64,000 bases of DNA. It comes from an uncultured bacterium. GTDB lineage: Bacteria > Cyanobacteriota > Vampirovibrionia > Gastranaerophilales > Gastranaerophilaceae. The stretch is taken from the NCBI GenBank assembly GCA_948964545.1, contig CAREDV010000001.1, forward strand, positions 1 to 64,000. Direction: 5' to 3'. The notes under the pieces were generated by a model, which had not been told where the DNA came from, made no database searches, and saw only the letters and a list, made by a program, of their open reading frames with translations. Shown one piece after another: positions 41,214-49,857 of the stretch (the first letter of the stretch is position 1; each line of letters opens with the position of its first letter). A program made the translations under genes and the position numbers.

Positions 41214-42039
41214 GCAATAACTCCGATAGTTTCCCAAACGTTTCGATTGAAAGTTTTTCTCCGCGGATGTTTTCGTCTAAACCGAGCGAATTAAGCGCAG
41301 AAGTGATTTTTTCTTTTGAGAAACCGCCTGAAAGCAGACAATTTTTAACATTTTTTCTGCGCTGTGAAAATCCAGCTTTAATAGTTTTTCTGAAATGCGA
41401 ATAGTCGCTCAATTCTAAAAGAGGTTTTTCTCTGACAATAAGTTTTACCAGTGCGGAATTTACTTTCGGTGCTGGATAAAATGAACGTCTGCCTACAAGT
41501 TTCATGATTTTTACGTCTGCCCAGAATTGTGACAATATAGTCAAAAGCCCGTATTGTTTTGATGGCGAATTTTCAGTTGCAACCATTCTTCTTGCAACTT
41601 CTTCCTGCACCATAAGCAGAATCTCTGTAATTTTATTTCGGTTTTTGTTGTTCAAATCATCAATTTCACCGAGCAAATGAGCGATAATCGGGCTTGTAAT
41701 ATAGTATGGAATATTTGCAACAACTTTAACTTTGCCTTCACAAAGTTCTGACAAATCTTGTTTCAAAATATCGTTATGGATTATTGTAAGATTTGGAGCA
41801 TCAAGTTTTTTAAGTTCTCTGATTGCTTCTTCATCAAGTTCGATTGCGATAACCTGTTTTGCATGCTTTACCAGCTGTTCTGTAACAAAGCCTACACCCG
41901 GTCCGATTTCTATCACTGTATCATCAGGCTGAATGTCTGCAAAATCAATGATATCACTGATTGTCTGTCCGTCAATCAGAAAGTTTTGTCCAAGTCGTTT
42001 TTTGGTTCTAAAGTATTTTGCCCGTTCGTAGTAGTTCAT
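41206..42039 (-). CDS. rsmA: 16S rRNA dimethyladenosine transferase RsmA/KsgA
   Basis: Dimethylates A1518 and A1519 in the 16S rRNA 3' hairpin. Blocks are KKRLGQNFLIDGQTISDI, the SAM-binding EIGPGVGFVTEQL, the catalytic NIPYYITSPII and the C-terminal RRSFYPAPKVNSALVKL. It has 277 residues, as expected. AGGTAAG lies just before the ATG. The pair rsmA-ispE is a common bacterial neighbourhood. Confidence 0.95.
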   Translation of the reverse strand: MNYYERAKYFRTKKRLGQNFLIDGQTISDIIDFADIQPDDTVIEIGPGVGFVTEQLVKHAKQVIAIELDEEAIRELKKLDAPNLTIIHNDILKQDLSELCEGKVKVVANIPYYITSPIIAHLLGEIDDLNNKNRNKITEILLMVQEEVARRMVATENSPSKQYGLLTILSQFWADVKIMKLVGRRSFYPAPKVNSALVKLIVREKPLLELSDYSHFRKTIKAGFSQRRKNVKNCLLSGGFSKEKITSALNSLGLDENIRGEKLSIETFGKLSELLHD

Positions 42040-42131
42040 CTTACCTATAATAATACCACAGACAGGTAAATGTTTTACATAATTTCTTTTGATATTTTTG
42101 TGGATGTTATAATTGAGTTAAGGAGTTAGTC

Positions 42132-43439
42132 ATGCAAACTGCACATAAATTAGGGAAAGAAGAAATTTTAAATTTATTTAAAGACGGCTGTAAAAATTCT
42201 TGTCAAATCGGAATGGAATATGAAAGGCTACCGATTTTTCCCGTGACATCAAGGGCTGTTGATTACGGTTCTGAGTTTGGAATTTGTAATTTTTTGAGAA
42301 ATTTCGCAAGAGAAGAAAATTGGGATTATATCACAGATGATTACAATATAATCGGGCTAAAACAGGAGCATGACACGATTACGCTAGAACCGGGGTGTCA
42401 GGTGGAGTTGAGTATTAAGCCTGAAAATACAATCCATGAGATTAAAAATAAGATTGAAAGTTTAGATAAAAAAATGAGTCCGATTTTGGATAAATTTAAC
42501 ATAAGCCTTTTGAATTACGGCGTTTCACCTTTGTCTACGCACAAATCAATTAATCTTATTCCTAAAAAGCGTTATAAGCTTATGGCAAAATATTTGTGGG
42601 GAATTCTATCAGATGTAATGATGCGTGAAACTGCGGGGGTTCAATGCTGTATTGATTTTGAGAGCGAAGAAGACGCGGTTAAAAAATTTAAGATTGCAAA
42701 CAAACTTACTCCGTTTATGACTGCTATGTTTGCAAATTCTCCGATAAGGGGCGGGGTTGAAACGGGATATAAGAGTTTTCGCGCTCTCAGCTGGCTGAAT
42801 ACCGACAATGACAGGTGCGGTTTTGTCGGGCAGATTGATGACAGATTTTCGTTTGAAGAATATGTTGATTATGTTTTGGAAACTCCGATGATTTTTATAA
42901 ACCGTGATGATGATGTTGTGCCGATTAACGGTAAAATAAATTTTGCGGAATTTATGCAAAACGGGTATGAGGGGTTTGAACCTGATATTCAGGATTTTGA
43001 ACTTCATTCGAATTTGTATTTCCCTGAGGTTAGGATGCGTAATTTCTTGGAAATCAGAAATCACGATTGCGTTGGCAAGGGTTTGCAATACTCAATTCTT
43101 GCGATTTATAAGGGGATTTTGTATAACAATTCTGCGATTGCTGAAATCGAAGAACTTTTTGCACCGTTTGATTACCGAGATTTTTCGGAATTGAGATATA
43201 ATGTTGTGAAAAGTGCTATGAATGCGAAAATCGGCAGGTTTTACGTGAAAGATATCGCCAAAGAGATTTTATATATAGCTGAAAAATCACTTATTGAAGC
43301 AGATTTGGATGAGGAAAAATATTTAGATGCTATAAAAGAGTATGCACTTGCAGGGATTTGTCCTGCTGATGTGATAATCCGCAACTGGAACGGCATTTGG
43401 AACAGAGATGTTAAAAAGTTGATTAAATACGTAAGTTGA
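42132..43439 (+). CDS. gshA: Glutamate-cysteine ligase, GCS2 family
   Basis: Makes gamma-glutamylcysteine from Glu and Cys with ATP. The family pattern runs from GMEYERLPI through EPGCQVELSIKP, the substrate block MRETAGVQCCIDFESEEDA, ANSPIRGG and the C-terminal EVRMRNFLEIRNHDC. The length of 435 residues resembles plant/proteobacterial-type GCS2 enzymes. No glutathione synthetase gene is in the window. AAGGAG precedes the ATG; TATAAT at 42106-42111 gives a short leader. The product thiol could be the cofactor for the glyoxalase at 24103. Confidence 0.88.
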   Translation: MQTAHKLGKEEILNLFKDGCKNSCQIGMEYERLPIFPVTSRAVDYGSEFGICNFLRNFAREENWDYITDDYNIIGLKQEHDTITLEPGCQVELSIKPENTIHEIKNKIESLDKKMSPILDKFNISLLNYGVSPLSTHKSINLIPKKRYKLMAKYLWGILSDVMMRETAGVQCCIDFESEEDAVKKFKIANKLTPFMTAMFANSPIRGGVETGYKSFRALSWLNTDNDRCGFVGQIDDRFSFEEYVDYVLETPMIFINRDDDVVPINGKINFAEFMQNGYEGFEPDIQDFELHSNLYFPEVRMRNFLEIRNHDCVGKGLQYSILAIYKGILYNNSAIAEIEELFAPFDYRDFSELRYNVVKSAMNAKIGRFYVKDIAKEILYIAEKSLIEADLDEEKYLDAIKEYALAGICPADVIIRNWNGIWNRDVKKLIKYVS

Positions 43440-43456
43440 CCTGCGGTAGCGCGCAG

Positions 43457-43675
43457 TTATTTAGTATTTTCAAATTCAGTCAAAAATTGAGCAGGTGTCT
43501 TATTAAAACCATTAGCAATTTTTTTTAAGACATTCATTTTAATATCCTGTTTAAGATTTTCTATACGTGATAAAATAGCAGAATCAACATCGGTAATGAG
43601 CGCAAATTCGTTCAACGATATGTTCAACTTTTTGCGTTCATTTTTTATATATTTTCCAAGTACTGAATACTGCAT
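43457..43675 (-). CDS. XRE-family HTH regulator (72 aa), module copy 2
   Basis: A single XRE domain: MQYSVLGKYIKNERKKLNIS, then NEFALITDVDSAILSRIENL. It is similar along its length to the next gene (43734-43961), so the two arose by tandem duplication. CATAAT at 43682-43687 ends six bases before the ATG, so it is leaderless. The palindrome at 43710-43723 lies 34 bases upstream of the start codon, near the -35 region, as for its neighbour. Confidence 0.82.
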   Translation of the reverse strand: MQYSVLGKYIKNERKKLNISLNEFALITDVDSAILSRIENLKQDIKMNVLKKIANGFNKTPAQFLTEFENTK

Positions 43676-43709
43676 TTATTTATTATGAATAATATTAAGA
43701 AATTATTCA

Positions 43710-43723
43710 TTGAGATTTCTCAA
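43710..43723. promoter_or_regulatory. Palindrome TTGAGATTTCTCAA (operator candidate)
   Basis: A 14-bp near-perfect palindrome in the promoter of the 43457-43675 XRE gene. The same palindrome, with one central change, occurs upstream of the 43734-43961 gene at matching distance. Both are followed by TGAA. The symmetry and placement fit a shared repressor site. Confidence 0.65.
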
Positions 43724-43733
43724 CGTAAGCGGG

Positions 43734-43961
43734 CTACTTATTTTTTTGACTGTTTTCATATTCTGTAATCAACTCTCCTAAACTCATGTCGAAACCTTTT
43801 GGTATTTTGGCTATATTCATAAATAAAATATCACTTTTACTTGTTTCAAAATTAGATAAAGTTGCAGGGTCAAGTTCACAATTTAATGCAAAACTATTTA
43901 AAGAAATTTTTAATTTCTCTCTTTTTTGTCTAATAAAATTTCCAAAGTTATAGTATTGCAT
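43734..43961 (-). CDS. XRE-family HTH regulator (75 aa), module copy 2
   Basis: A single XRE domain, MQYYNFGNFIRQKREKLKIS followed by LNSFALNCELDPATLSNFET. The ATG at 43961 is chosen over the ATG at 43997 because it aligns with the paralogue at 43675, because CATAAT ends seven bases before it, and because the upstream palindrome then sits at the same distance as for the paralogue. The ATG at 43997 would lie inside that palindrome. It is divergent from the DUF1796 gene at 44026. Confidence 0.8.
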   Translation of the reverse strand: MQYYNFGNFIRQKREKLKISLNSFALNCELDPATLSNFETSKSDILFMNIAKIPKGFDMSLGELITEYENSQKNK

Positions 43962-43996
43962 TTTCTCAATTATGGAATATAATGGAATAAATTTCA

Positions 43997-44010
43997 TTGA
44001 GAATTCTCAA
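43997..44010. promoter_or_regulatory. Palindrome TTGAGAATTCTCAA (operator candidate)
   Basis: A perfect 14-bp palindrome between the XRE start at 43961 and the DUF1796 start at 44026. It would occupy the XRE -35 region and lies 16 bases upstream of the DUF1796 ATG, so one bound repressor could control both divergent genes. Confidence 0.7.
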
Positions 44011-44025
44011 CACCAGTGAGGCAAA

Positions 44026-44742
44026 ATGTCTAAATTACTACATATCAAAAAATTCCTTTGCAAAGTTCTTACTTGCTGGATGCCGTATAAACAGCGTATA
44101 CTTTATCGCGAAGCTTTATACTGGGTTTCGTTTTCTGATTATTGGCGGTTCAACCACGCTAATTACCATATAGTTTCACTCGGTGCTAACTGTTTGCCCC
44201 GCGGTTTGACTACCGCAGCCAAACTAAAACCCCGCAGGTTTTACGGCGAAAAATCCTGCCCGTTTGACACAAGCGAAGATCATCATTTGAATAGAATATC
44301 TGAGCTTATAGAAACTGATTTTATTGATTATTTTGACCGTTTAGTAAAAGAACAGCCTCTTTTCCCGCACGATTACGACCTTCCTGATAATGAATTTTAC
44401 AAACGTTACCAGAACCGAATAAAAAACTTTCTTGAAATGATGCAGTCAGAAAAACTAATCTACTTTATCCATTCAGATTATTTAAAAGTACCATTACGAA
44501 AAGACATTTTGCACCTTTATGATGTCTTAGAAAGAAAACGGCAAGGCAAACCTTTCAAATTAATCCTTTTAACCTCGGAATATATAGATAATCTCCCCAA
44601 TGTCATCCAGTTACCCGAAAAGTTCTCAATAGATGACGGCTGTTGGCTTGTTCATATAATTAATGAATATGGGGATTACAACAGCAAGTATACGCAGTAC
44701 AAAGATAGAATGGGAGAAAAATTGAAAACAATTATTAAATAA
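44026..44742 (+). CDS. DUF1796-family putative cysteine peptidase
   Basis: A complete 238-residue member of DUF1796, whose members are annotated as putative papain-like cysteine peptidases. The N-terminal marker VSLGANCLPRGL with its Cys and the following SCPFDTSEDHHLNRI (FD-x-S/T and a His pair) are typical; a later HSDYLKVPLRKDI and a final domain with SIDDGCWLVHIINEY follow. It is cytoplasmic, with no signal peptide. GTGAGG precedes the ATG. Its near-identical partial paralogue lies at 1-173. Function unknown. Confidence 0.8.
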   Translation: MSKLLHIKKFLCKVLTCWMPYKQRILYREALYWVSFSDYWRFNHANYHIVSLGANCLPRGLTTAAKLKPRRFYGEKSCPFDTSEDHHLNRISELIETDFIDYFDRLVKEQPLFPHDYDLPDNEFYKRYQNRIKNFLEMMQSEKLIYFIHSDYLKVPLRKDILHLYDVLERKRQGKPFKLILLTSEYIDNLPNVIQLPEKFSIDDGCWLVHIINEYGDYNSKYTQYKDRMGEKLKTIIK

Positions 44743-44769
44743 AAAAGGGGCTAAAGCCCCTTTTTTTTT
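44741..44769. terminator. Bidirectional terminator
   Basis: GGGGC-TAAA-GCCCC with six A before and nine T after lies between the DUF1796 gene and the convergent PPi-PFK gene. Confidence 0.88.
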
Positions 44770-46429
44770 ATACACTTGCGAGTTGTTTGGAACGTTCAAG
44801 CTGAAGCGTGCAAGTTGTTACGTCGCATACGCAAGACGGACCGAAGTATTGGATTGCTCCAGGGAACAAATATTTATCATTCATTGCCCATTCTTCTCTG
44901 TTTTGTTCAAGTTGTTTGAACACAGGGCCGTCAAGTTTTACCAATGCTTTTTGAATAACTGGCTTCATTTCGCCGTGGCGTTTTTCCATGTTCATCATCA
45001 TTGTAAGAGGAATACCGCCTGCAATCCATTGAGCGGCAGGTGATGTTAGATTTCTTACTGATGATAAGTAGCCTGTCAAACCGAAGTTGATTAATGCAAA
45101 TGCGTTGTAGCCTAATGAATAGCAGTAATCAGCATCAAAGTTTGATGGGAATGCGCATCTGCCTTCATATCCGAAGAAGTGTGACTGTGCATTGAATTTG
45201 CCTGAGAATTTACCTTGTGATTTCAATTCAGACAATCTTTCAGAAATTATTTCGATTAACAATTTTTCTGTTTCAATTTTTGAAACCTGAACATTGCCAT
45301 GCGGGTCACGGTCTGCAAGCAATTGAGATTTAATCAATGTCGGAAGTGAGCTGTAAACTTTAGCGTTTGATGCGTCTAATCTGCTTTCAACAGCTTCAAA
45401 GCTTACTGCAACGCCTTCTTTTTCCATTCTTGCCATAACGTCATTCAAGTTTGAAATCATTGATTTCATTTCAGGGATGAATTCGATTAAGCCTTCAGGA
45501 ACGATTGCGATACCGAAGTTTTTGCCGATTTCTGCACGTCTTGTGATAATGTCTGTCATGTAGCTGATAATGCTGTCTAAAGACATTTTCTTTTCTTCAA
45601 CTTCTTCTGAAATCAAAGTTACGTTCGGCTGAGTTTGTAAAGCTGCTTCCAAAGCTACGTGAGAAGCTGAACGACCCATGATTTTTACAAAGTGCCAGTA
45701 TTTTTTAGCTGAATTTGCATCACGTTGAATGTTTCCGATAAGTTCTGCATAAGTTTTTGTAGCTGTATCGAAACCGAATGAAATTTCAATCTGTTCGTTT
45801 TTCAAATCGCCGTCGATAGTTTTAGGACATCCGATAACTTGAATACCTGTATTGTTTTTAACAAACCATTCAGCTAAAAGTGCTGCGTTAGTGTTAGAAT
45901 CGTCGCCGCCGATGATTACAACTGCAGAAAGGTTCAATTTTTTGCAAACTTCCAATGAAGATTTGAATTGTTCTTCTGTTTCAAGTTTAGTTCTGCCAGA
46001 ACCGATAATATCAAAACCGCCTGTGTTTCTGTAAGCGTTCATGAATTCGTCTGTGAATTCAATATAATTACCTTCAATAATACCTGAAGGGCCGCCTATG
46101 AAACCGTAAAGTTTATTTGATGAATTAGCGCTTTTCAATGCGTCGTATAAGCCTGCGATAACGTTATGACCGCCAGGAGCTTGTCCGCCTGAAAGAATTA
46201 CACCAACATTTCTAACTTCTGATGAATGTGATGATGATGTGTTTTTAAAAGTTACAACGGGTTTGCCGTATGTATTTTGAAATAATTCCTGAATTTGTTC
46301 CTGATCTCTAACTGATTGAGTAGCCGGGCCTTCTGACATTTCAAGGCAGTTGATGCCTGAAGAAAGGCTTGATGGAAGTTTCGGCTGATACTTTAATCTT
46401 TCGATTTGTAATGGTGAAAGTTTTTCCAT
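44768..46429 (-). CDS. pfp: Diphosphate-fructose-6-phosphate 1-phosphotransferase (PPi-PFK)
   Basis: A reversible phosphofructokinase using pyrophosphate. Blocks are GVILSGGQAPGGHNVIAGL, the PPi-specific GGDDSNTNAALLAEW (Asp in place of the ATP-type Gly), PKTIDGDL, the long IMGRSASHVALEAAL and the substrate-site GYEGRCAFPS. The length of 553 residues fits the long PFP class also found in spirochaetes and plants. The upstream region has a Shine-Dalgarno-like AGGAAGAG. It suggests PPi-driven, flexible glycolysis in an anaerobe. Confidence 0.93.
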   Translation of the reverse strand: MEKLSPLQIERLKYQPKLPSSLSSGINCLEMSEGPATQSVRDQEQIQELFQNTYGKPVVTFKNTSSSHSSEVRNVGVILSGGQAPGGHNVIAGLYDALKSANSSNKLYGFIGGPSGIIEGNYIEFTDEFMNAYRNTGGFDIIGSGRTKLETEEQFKSSLEVCKKLNLSAVVIIGGDDSNTNAALLAEWFVKNNTGIQVIGCPKTIDGDLKNEQIEISFGFDTATKTYAELIGNIQRDANSAKKYWHFVKIMGRSASHVALEAALQTQPNVTLISEEVEEKKMSLDSIISYMTDIITRRAEIGKNFGIAIVPEGLIEFIPEMKSMISNLNDVMARMEKEGVAVSFEAVESRLDASNAKVYSSLPTLIKSQLLADRDPHGNVQVSKIETEKLLIEIISERLSELKSQGKFSGKFNAQSHFFGYEGRCAFPSNFDADYCYSLGYNAFALINFGLTGYLSSVRNLTSPAAQWIAGGIPLTMMMNMEKRHGEMKPVIQKALVKLDGPVFKQLEQNREEWAMNDKYLFPGAIQYFGPSCVCDVTTCTLQLERSKQLASV

Positions 46430-46518
46430 ATTTCTCTTCCTTTATATTTATCTACAATAATATTGTACAATAAAAAATAATTTCATGGTACTATTGTTTT
46501 GAAAAGGGAGATAAGAAT

Positions 46519-47472
46519 ATGGCTTTAAATAGAATTGGTATAGATGTCGGCGGAACGAACGTTAAGATTGCTCTTGTAAATGATGAAGGGCAGATTATTT
46601 ATTCAAATTCAGTTCCTACACGCGCCGAAATGGGTTATGAATATACGGTTAATAATATTAAACAGGCGATTTACGACCTTTTGAAAGAAACGAAACTTGA
46701 AGCAAAAGATATTGAAGGAATCGGTTTCGGTTTTCCAGGTCAGGTTGATTATAAAGAGGGAATTGTCAGAAACGCTCCCAATATTCCAGGATGGGTGGAA
46801 GTTCCTATTGCAAAAATATTTGAGGAAGAATTCCATATTCCCACTCGTGTTGACAATGACGTAAGATGCGCAGCATTGGGCGAACTTAATTACGGCGCAG
46901 GCAGAGGCTGTGAAAACTTGATTTGTATTACAGTCGGAACAGGAATCGGCTCAGGCTTAATTGTTAACGGTAAATTGGTTCGCGGAGCATCAAATGCAGC
47001 GGGCGAAATTGGTCATATAAAACTTCAAATGCATGACGGTCCGATTTGCGGATGCGGAGATACAGGCTGTATGGAAGCTTTTGCATCAGGTCCTGCAATT
47101 GTTGCAATGGCAGAAGATTATATTAAAGGCGGAAAATCAACAAAATACAGAGAAATCGCGAACGGTACACCTTTAACACCTTATATTGTCTGTGAAGCTG
47201 CAAAAGCTGGAGACCCTGTTGCGCAGAGAATTTTCACTATTATGGGCGAATACATAGGAATTGGCATGGCAGGAGTTGTAAACCTGCTTAATCCCGAAAA
47301 AATTATTATCGGCGGAGGAGTAGCAGATGCAGGCGATTTGCTTATCAAACCGCTTGTTGAAACTTTGAAAAAACGTGCAATGAAAATTGCAGGCGAAACT
47401 GTCGAGGTTGTTCATGCACAATTAGGAAACACTGCAGGTGTAATCGGCGCAAGCTTGTTGATTGAAAGTTAG
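46519..47472 (+). CDS. glk: Glucokinase, ROK family
   Basis: Phosphorylates glucose with ATP. The ATP-binding GIDVGGTNVKIAL, the sugar site DNDVRCAALGEL, the second phosphate loop ITVGTGIGSGLIV and the ROK zinc motif CGCGDTGCMEAFASG are present. It has 317 residues. GGGAG precedes the ATG. It starts a run with holA and holB (2 bases between stop and next ATG). Confidence 0.94.
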   Translation: MALNRIGIDVGGTNVKIALVNDEGQIIYSNSVPTRAEMGYEYTVNNIKQAIYDLLKETKLEAKDIEGIGFGFPGQVDYKEGIVRNAPNIPGWVEVPIAKIFEEEFHIPTRVDNDVRCAALGELNYGAGRGCENLICITVGTGIGSGLIVNGKLVRGASNAAGEIGHIKLQMHDGPICGCGDTGCMEAFASGPAIVAMAEDYIKGGKSTKYREIANGTPLTPYIVCEAAKAGDPVAQRIFTIMGEYIGIGMAGVVNLLNPEKIIIGGGVADAGDLLIKPLVETLKKRAMKIAGETVEVVHAQLGNTAGVIGASLLIES

Positions 47473-47474
47473 AA

Positions 47475-48428
47475 ATGATTTACTTTTTTTATGGCGAAGA
47501 AGATTTTGATATAGAAAACGAAGTTGGCAAACTTAAAAAAGGACTTGATAAAAATTTCCTTGAAATGAGTTTTAAAACTTTTGATAATCCAAAGTTTCCT
47601 GACTTAATTTCAATTTTGCGCTCACAGCCTATGATGTTCGGTAAGATGCTTATCGTAATTAATTGTCTTGATTATTTTTCAAAAACCTTTGATGACAAAG
47701 AGATGAAACAAATTCAAGAGGCACTGGAGGATAATAACGAAAACCTTGATATTGTCTTTGTTGCACAACTACCGAGAGGCGAGGGCAAGAAGCTCGACAG
47801 CCGTAAAAAATTCTTTAAACTTTTATCTAAACAAAACGCAAAAGAATGCGCAGTAATTCCGACATACAAAACGGCAGACCTTGAGGGCAGAATTGCAAAA
47901 ATTGCCAAAGATAAAGGGGTTAAGCTTGATAAAGACGGTATGACCGCGCTGATTTCTCAAATCGGAAATAATCTCCGTCAGATTGACAAAGAACTTGATA
48001 AGCTCAAACTTTTTGCTTATCCGAAAGATGTTGTGACAGCTCAAATGGTGCGAGAAATTTGTATTTCCAATGAAGATTTGTTTGCATTTTCTGATTTTTT
48101 GATGGAAAACCGCAAAGATAAAGCACTTTTGGAATACCGTAAACTTCTTGATACGCGTTATCCTTTGGAAATTTTGTCAACATTACAGACAATGCTGCGC
48201 AGATGGATAATTCTTAAAGCGAAAGGAAAAACAGCAAGTTCAATGGAACTTTCAAGAATGACAGGCATGCATGAGTATGTTGTTAAACTAAATTTGCAAA
48301 AGTTGAAAAATACAAATCTAAAAGATTTGGTAAGATTAAAACAAAACCTGACAGATGCTGAATATCGTATTAAGGCAGGACTTGCGTTTGATGTTGAAAA
48401 AGAGGTAGAAAATGCATTATTCCGTTGA
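47475..48428 (+). CDS. holA: DNA polymerase III delta subunit
   Basis: The clamp-loader subunit that opens the beta clamp. The N-terminal YFFYGEEDFDIENEV, the central AKECAVIPTYKTADLEGRI and the delta pattern ISQIGNNLRQIDKELDKL with ALLEYRKLLDTRYPLEILS support HolA; length 317. It sits directly behind glucokinase and overlaps holB by 17 bases, so the two clamp-loader subunits are made together. Confidence 0.93.
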   Translation: MIYFFYGEEDFDIENEVGKLKKGLDKNFLEMSFKTFDNPKFPDLISILRSQPMMFGKMLIVINCLDYFSKTFDDKEMKQIQEALEDNNENLDIVFVAQLPRGEGKKLDSRKKFFKLLSKQNAKECAVIPTYKTADLEGRIAKIAKDKGVKLDKDGMTALISQIGNNLRQIDKELDKLKLFAYPKDVVTAQMVREICISNEDLFAFSDFLMENRKDKALLEYRKLLDTRYPLEILSTLQTMLRRWIILKAKGKTASSMELSRMTGMHEYVVKLNLQKLKNTNLKDLVRLKQNLTDAEYRIKAGLAFDVEKEVENALFR

Positions 48429-49266
48429 TAATTATCCGTTTTTAACTAAATATTTTACCTCAGGTGTCAACAGCAGAAAAATGGCGCATTGTATTTTGTT
48501 TTACGGCTCTGATATTGAGGCGCAGTATAATCTTGCGCTTGAAATTGCAAGACTGCTTAATTGTAAAGGCACTCATACTCCAGAATGCGGATGCTTGAAC
48601 TGTAATTGGATTAGAGAAAATAAGCATCCTGCTGTTTTGACTATTTCTAAAGTCGATAACAAACCTGTTAATGATAATTCAAAAACAGTTATATCTATAG
48701 AACAAGCAAGGATGATTAAAAATGACCTGCTTGTAACTTCTGATTACCACAGGGTTTTAATCTTTTGTGACAGGGATAAAGACAGCAATATTCAAGGATT
48801 AAATCAGCAGGTTTTCCAATCTGATGCAGCAAACGCTCTTTTAAAAACATTTGAAGAACCGCCTGAAAATACTACTTTTATATTTTTGACAAAAGACAAA
48901 TCCGATATGATTACAACGGTAGTTTCGCGCGCACAAAGTTTTTATGTTCCGTCGATGAAAGATGAAGATAAAGATTTTTCTGATGTAAAAGATGCAATGG
49001 AGGGATATTTGGAGCTTGAACGCGGTGAGGTTTTGGACTTTAACGATAAAATTCTTGAATTAACAAAAATGCTGGATGCTCAAGCAGTTTTTACGCAGAT
49101 GCAGAATTATATTGAAAATTTGCTTCGTGGAAATCTTGATAATATGAGTTTAAAAGTTAAGCTTATTTCAGATTTAAAAGCGATTGAGCAGGCAAAAAAA
49201 GAAAACCGCCTGAATATGAATATTCAAACCGTAATTGAAACTTTGAGTTATAAGTTAATTTTGTGA
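48412..49266 (+). CDS. holB: DNA polymerase III delta' subunit
   Basis: A clamp-loader AAA+ subunit without ATPase activity: the P-loop position reads FYGSDIEAQYN and lacks the Lys, normal for delta'. The zinc finger is GTHTPECGCLNCN. The sensor and SRC regions (LLKTFEEPPENTTFIFLTKD, VVSRAQSF) are clear. It has 284 residues and overlaps holA by 17 bases. Confidence 0.93.
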   Translation: MHYSVDNYPFLTKYFTSGVNSRKMAHCILFYGSDIEAQYNLALEIARLLNCKGTHTPECGCLNCNWIRENKHPAVLTISKVDNKPVNDNSKTVISIEQARMIKNDLLVTSDYHRVLIFCDRDKDSNIQGLNQQVFQSDAANALLKTFEEPPENTTFIFLTKDKSDMITTVVSRAQSFYVPSMKDEDKDFSDVKDAMEGYLELERGEVLDFNDKILELTKMLDAQAVFTQMQNYIENLLRGNLDNMSLKVKLISDLKAIEQAKKENRLNMNIQTVIETLSYKLIL

Positions 49267-49443
49267 TTATTTGTCATAGTTTTCGTCGATAATATTTATC
49301 TCTTGTTCTATTTTATCAAGCACCATAACCATCGGAGCTAACCCTTCCATTTCTTCGTGTGCATCAATATAACTCATTCCAAGCTGGATATATAGTTTTA
49401 TTGTTTCTACCGCATCAAAAATTCTGGTAGTTTTATCGTCCAT
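49267..49443 (-). CDS. Small acidic hypothetical protein (58 aa)
   Basis: ATG at 49443 with GAGG upstream gives a small acidic helical protein (DDKTTRIFDAVETIKLYIQL, ending IDENYDK). An in-frame upstream start at 49521 would add a hydrophobic stretch but has no ribosome site. It is divergent from the XRE gene at 49560 and shares an iterated control region with it, so it may be the regulated partner of that small HTH protein. No family was recognised. Confidence 0.55.
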   Translation of the reverse strand: MDDKTTRIFDAVETIKLYIQLGMSYIDAHEEMEGLAPMVMVLDKIEQEINIIDENYDK

Positions 49444-49477
49444 ATTAACCTCAATTCCAATATAAATATATATTAAA

Positions 49478-49536
49478 CAAATTGAGAAGTAAAGTACCCA
49501 ATTGAGTATTTTATTTCCCAAATGGGCGTTTTAGAA
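49478..49536. promoter_or_regulatory. Three 20-bp-spaced repeats in divergent control region
   Basis: CAAATTGAG, CAATTGAG and CAAATGGG occur with their TGAG/TGGG parts at 49483, 49503 and 49523, exactly 20 bp apart (two helical turns), and the last two carry CCC before and TTTT after. They cover the promoter of the XRE gene at 49560, so they look like operator repeats. Confidence 0.55.
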
Positions 49537-49559
49537 TCTTATAAATTATTATTAAGATT

Positions 49560-49763
49560 ATGATAAAAAATAGATTGTCTGAAATAATGGGTTATAAAAG
49601 AATAAAACCTCATGAAATTGTTGAATTGACGGGTATCAGCAGGAGAACCATATATAATATCTATAACGATAAGACAAAAGGTATTGAGTTTGAAACCCTC
49701 AACAAGCTTTGTTTTGCACTTGATTGTACTCCAAATGATTTGTTCAGATATATTCCTGATTAA
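49560..49763 (+). CDS. Cro/XRE-family HTH regulator (67 aa)
   Basis: A minimal HTH protein of the Cro/C1 type often annotated as YozG-like: LSEIMGYKRIKPHEIVELTG, then SRRTIYNIYNDKTKGIEFET and a C-terminal DCTPNDLFRY. TATTAT at 49547-49552 ends seven bases before the ATG, with no Shine-Dalgarno, so the mRNA is probably leaderless. It is divergent from the 58-residue gene. Confidence 0.8.
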   Translation: MIKNRLSEIMGYKRIKPHEIVELTGISRRTIYNIYNDKTKGIEFETLNKLCFALDCTPNDLFRYIPD

Positions 49764-49811
49764 AGGGTTGAAATTTTATAAAAATCGGTTATAGCGGATT
49801 GCGAGCTGAGG

Positions 49812-49857
49812 GCGAGATTTTGTGGCAAAATGGCATAGCCATTGCAGACAAAATCGC
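49812..49857. repeat. Compound stem-loop in the 49.8 kb intergenic region
   Basis: GATTTTGT (49816-49823) pairs with ACAAAATC (49848-49855), and the loop contains a further perfect hairpin AATGGC-ATA-GCCATT (49829-49843). The flanks GCGA and CGCA extend it slightly. It lies between the XRE gene and the antisense RNA promoter of TA locus B; it may be a terminator-like or mobile palindrome. The region is richer in G+C than its surroundings. Confidence 0.5.

Noticed and set aside
42609..43088. A 159-codon minus-strand ORF inside gshA
   Set aside because: It is antisense to conserved glutamate-cysteine ligase sequence, with no Shine-Dalgarno site or promoter.
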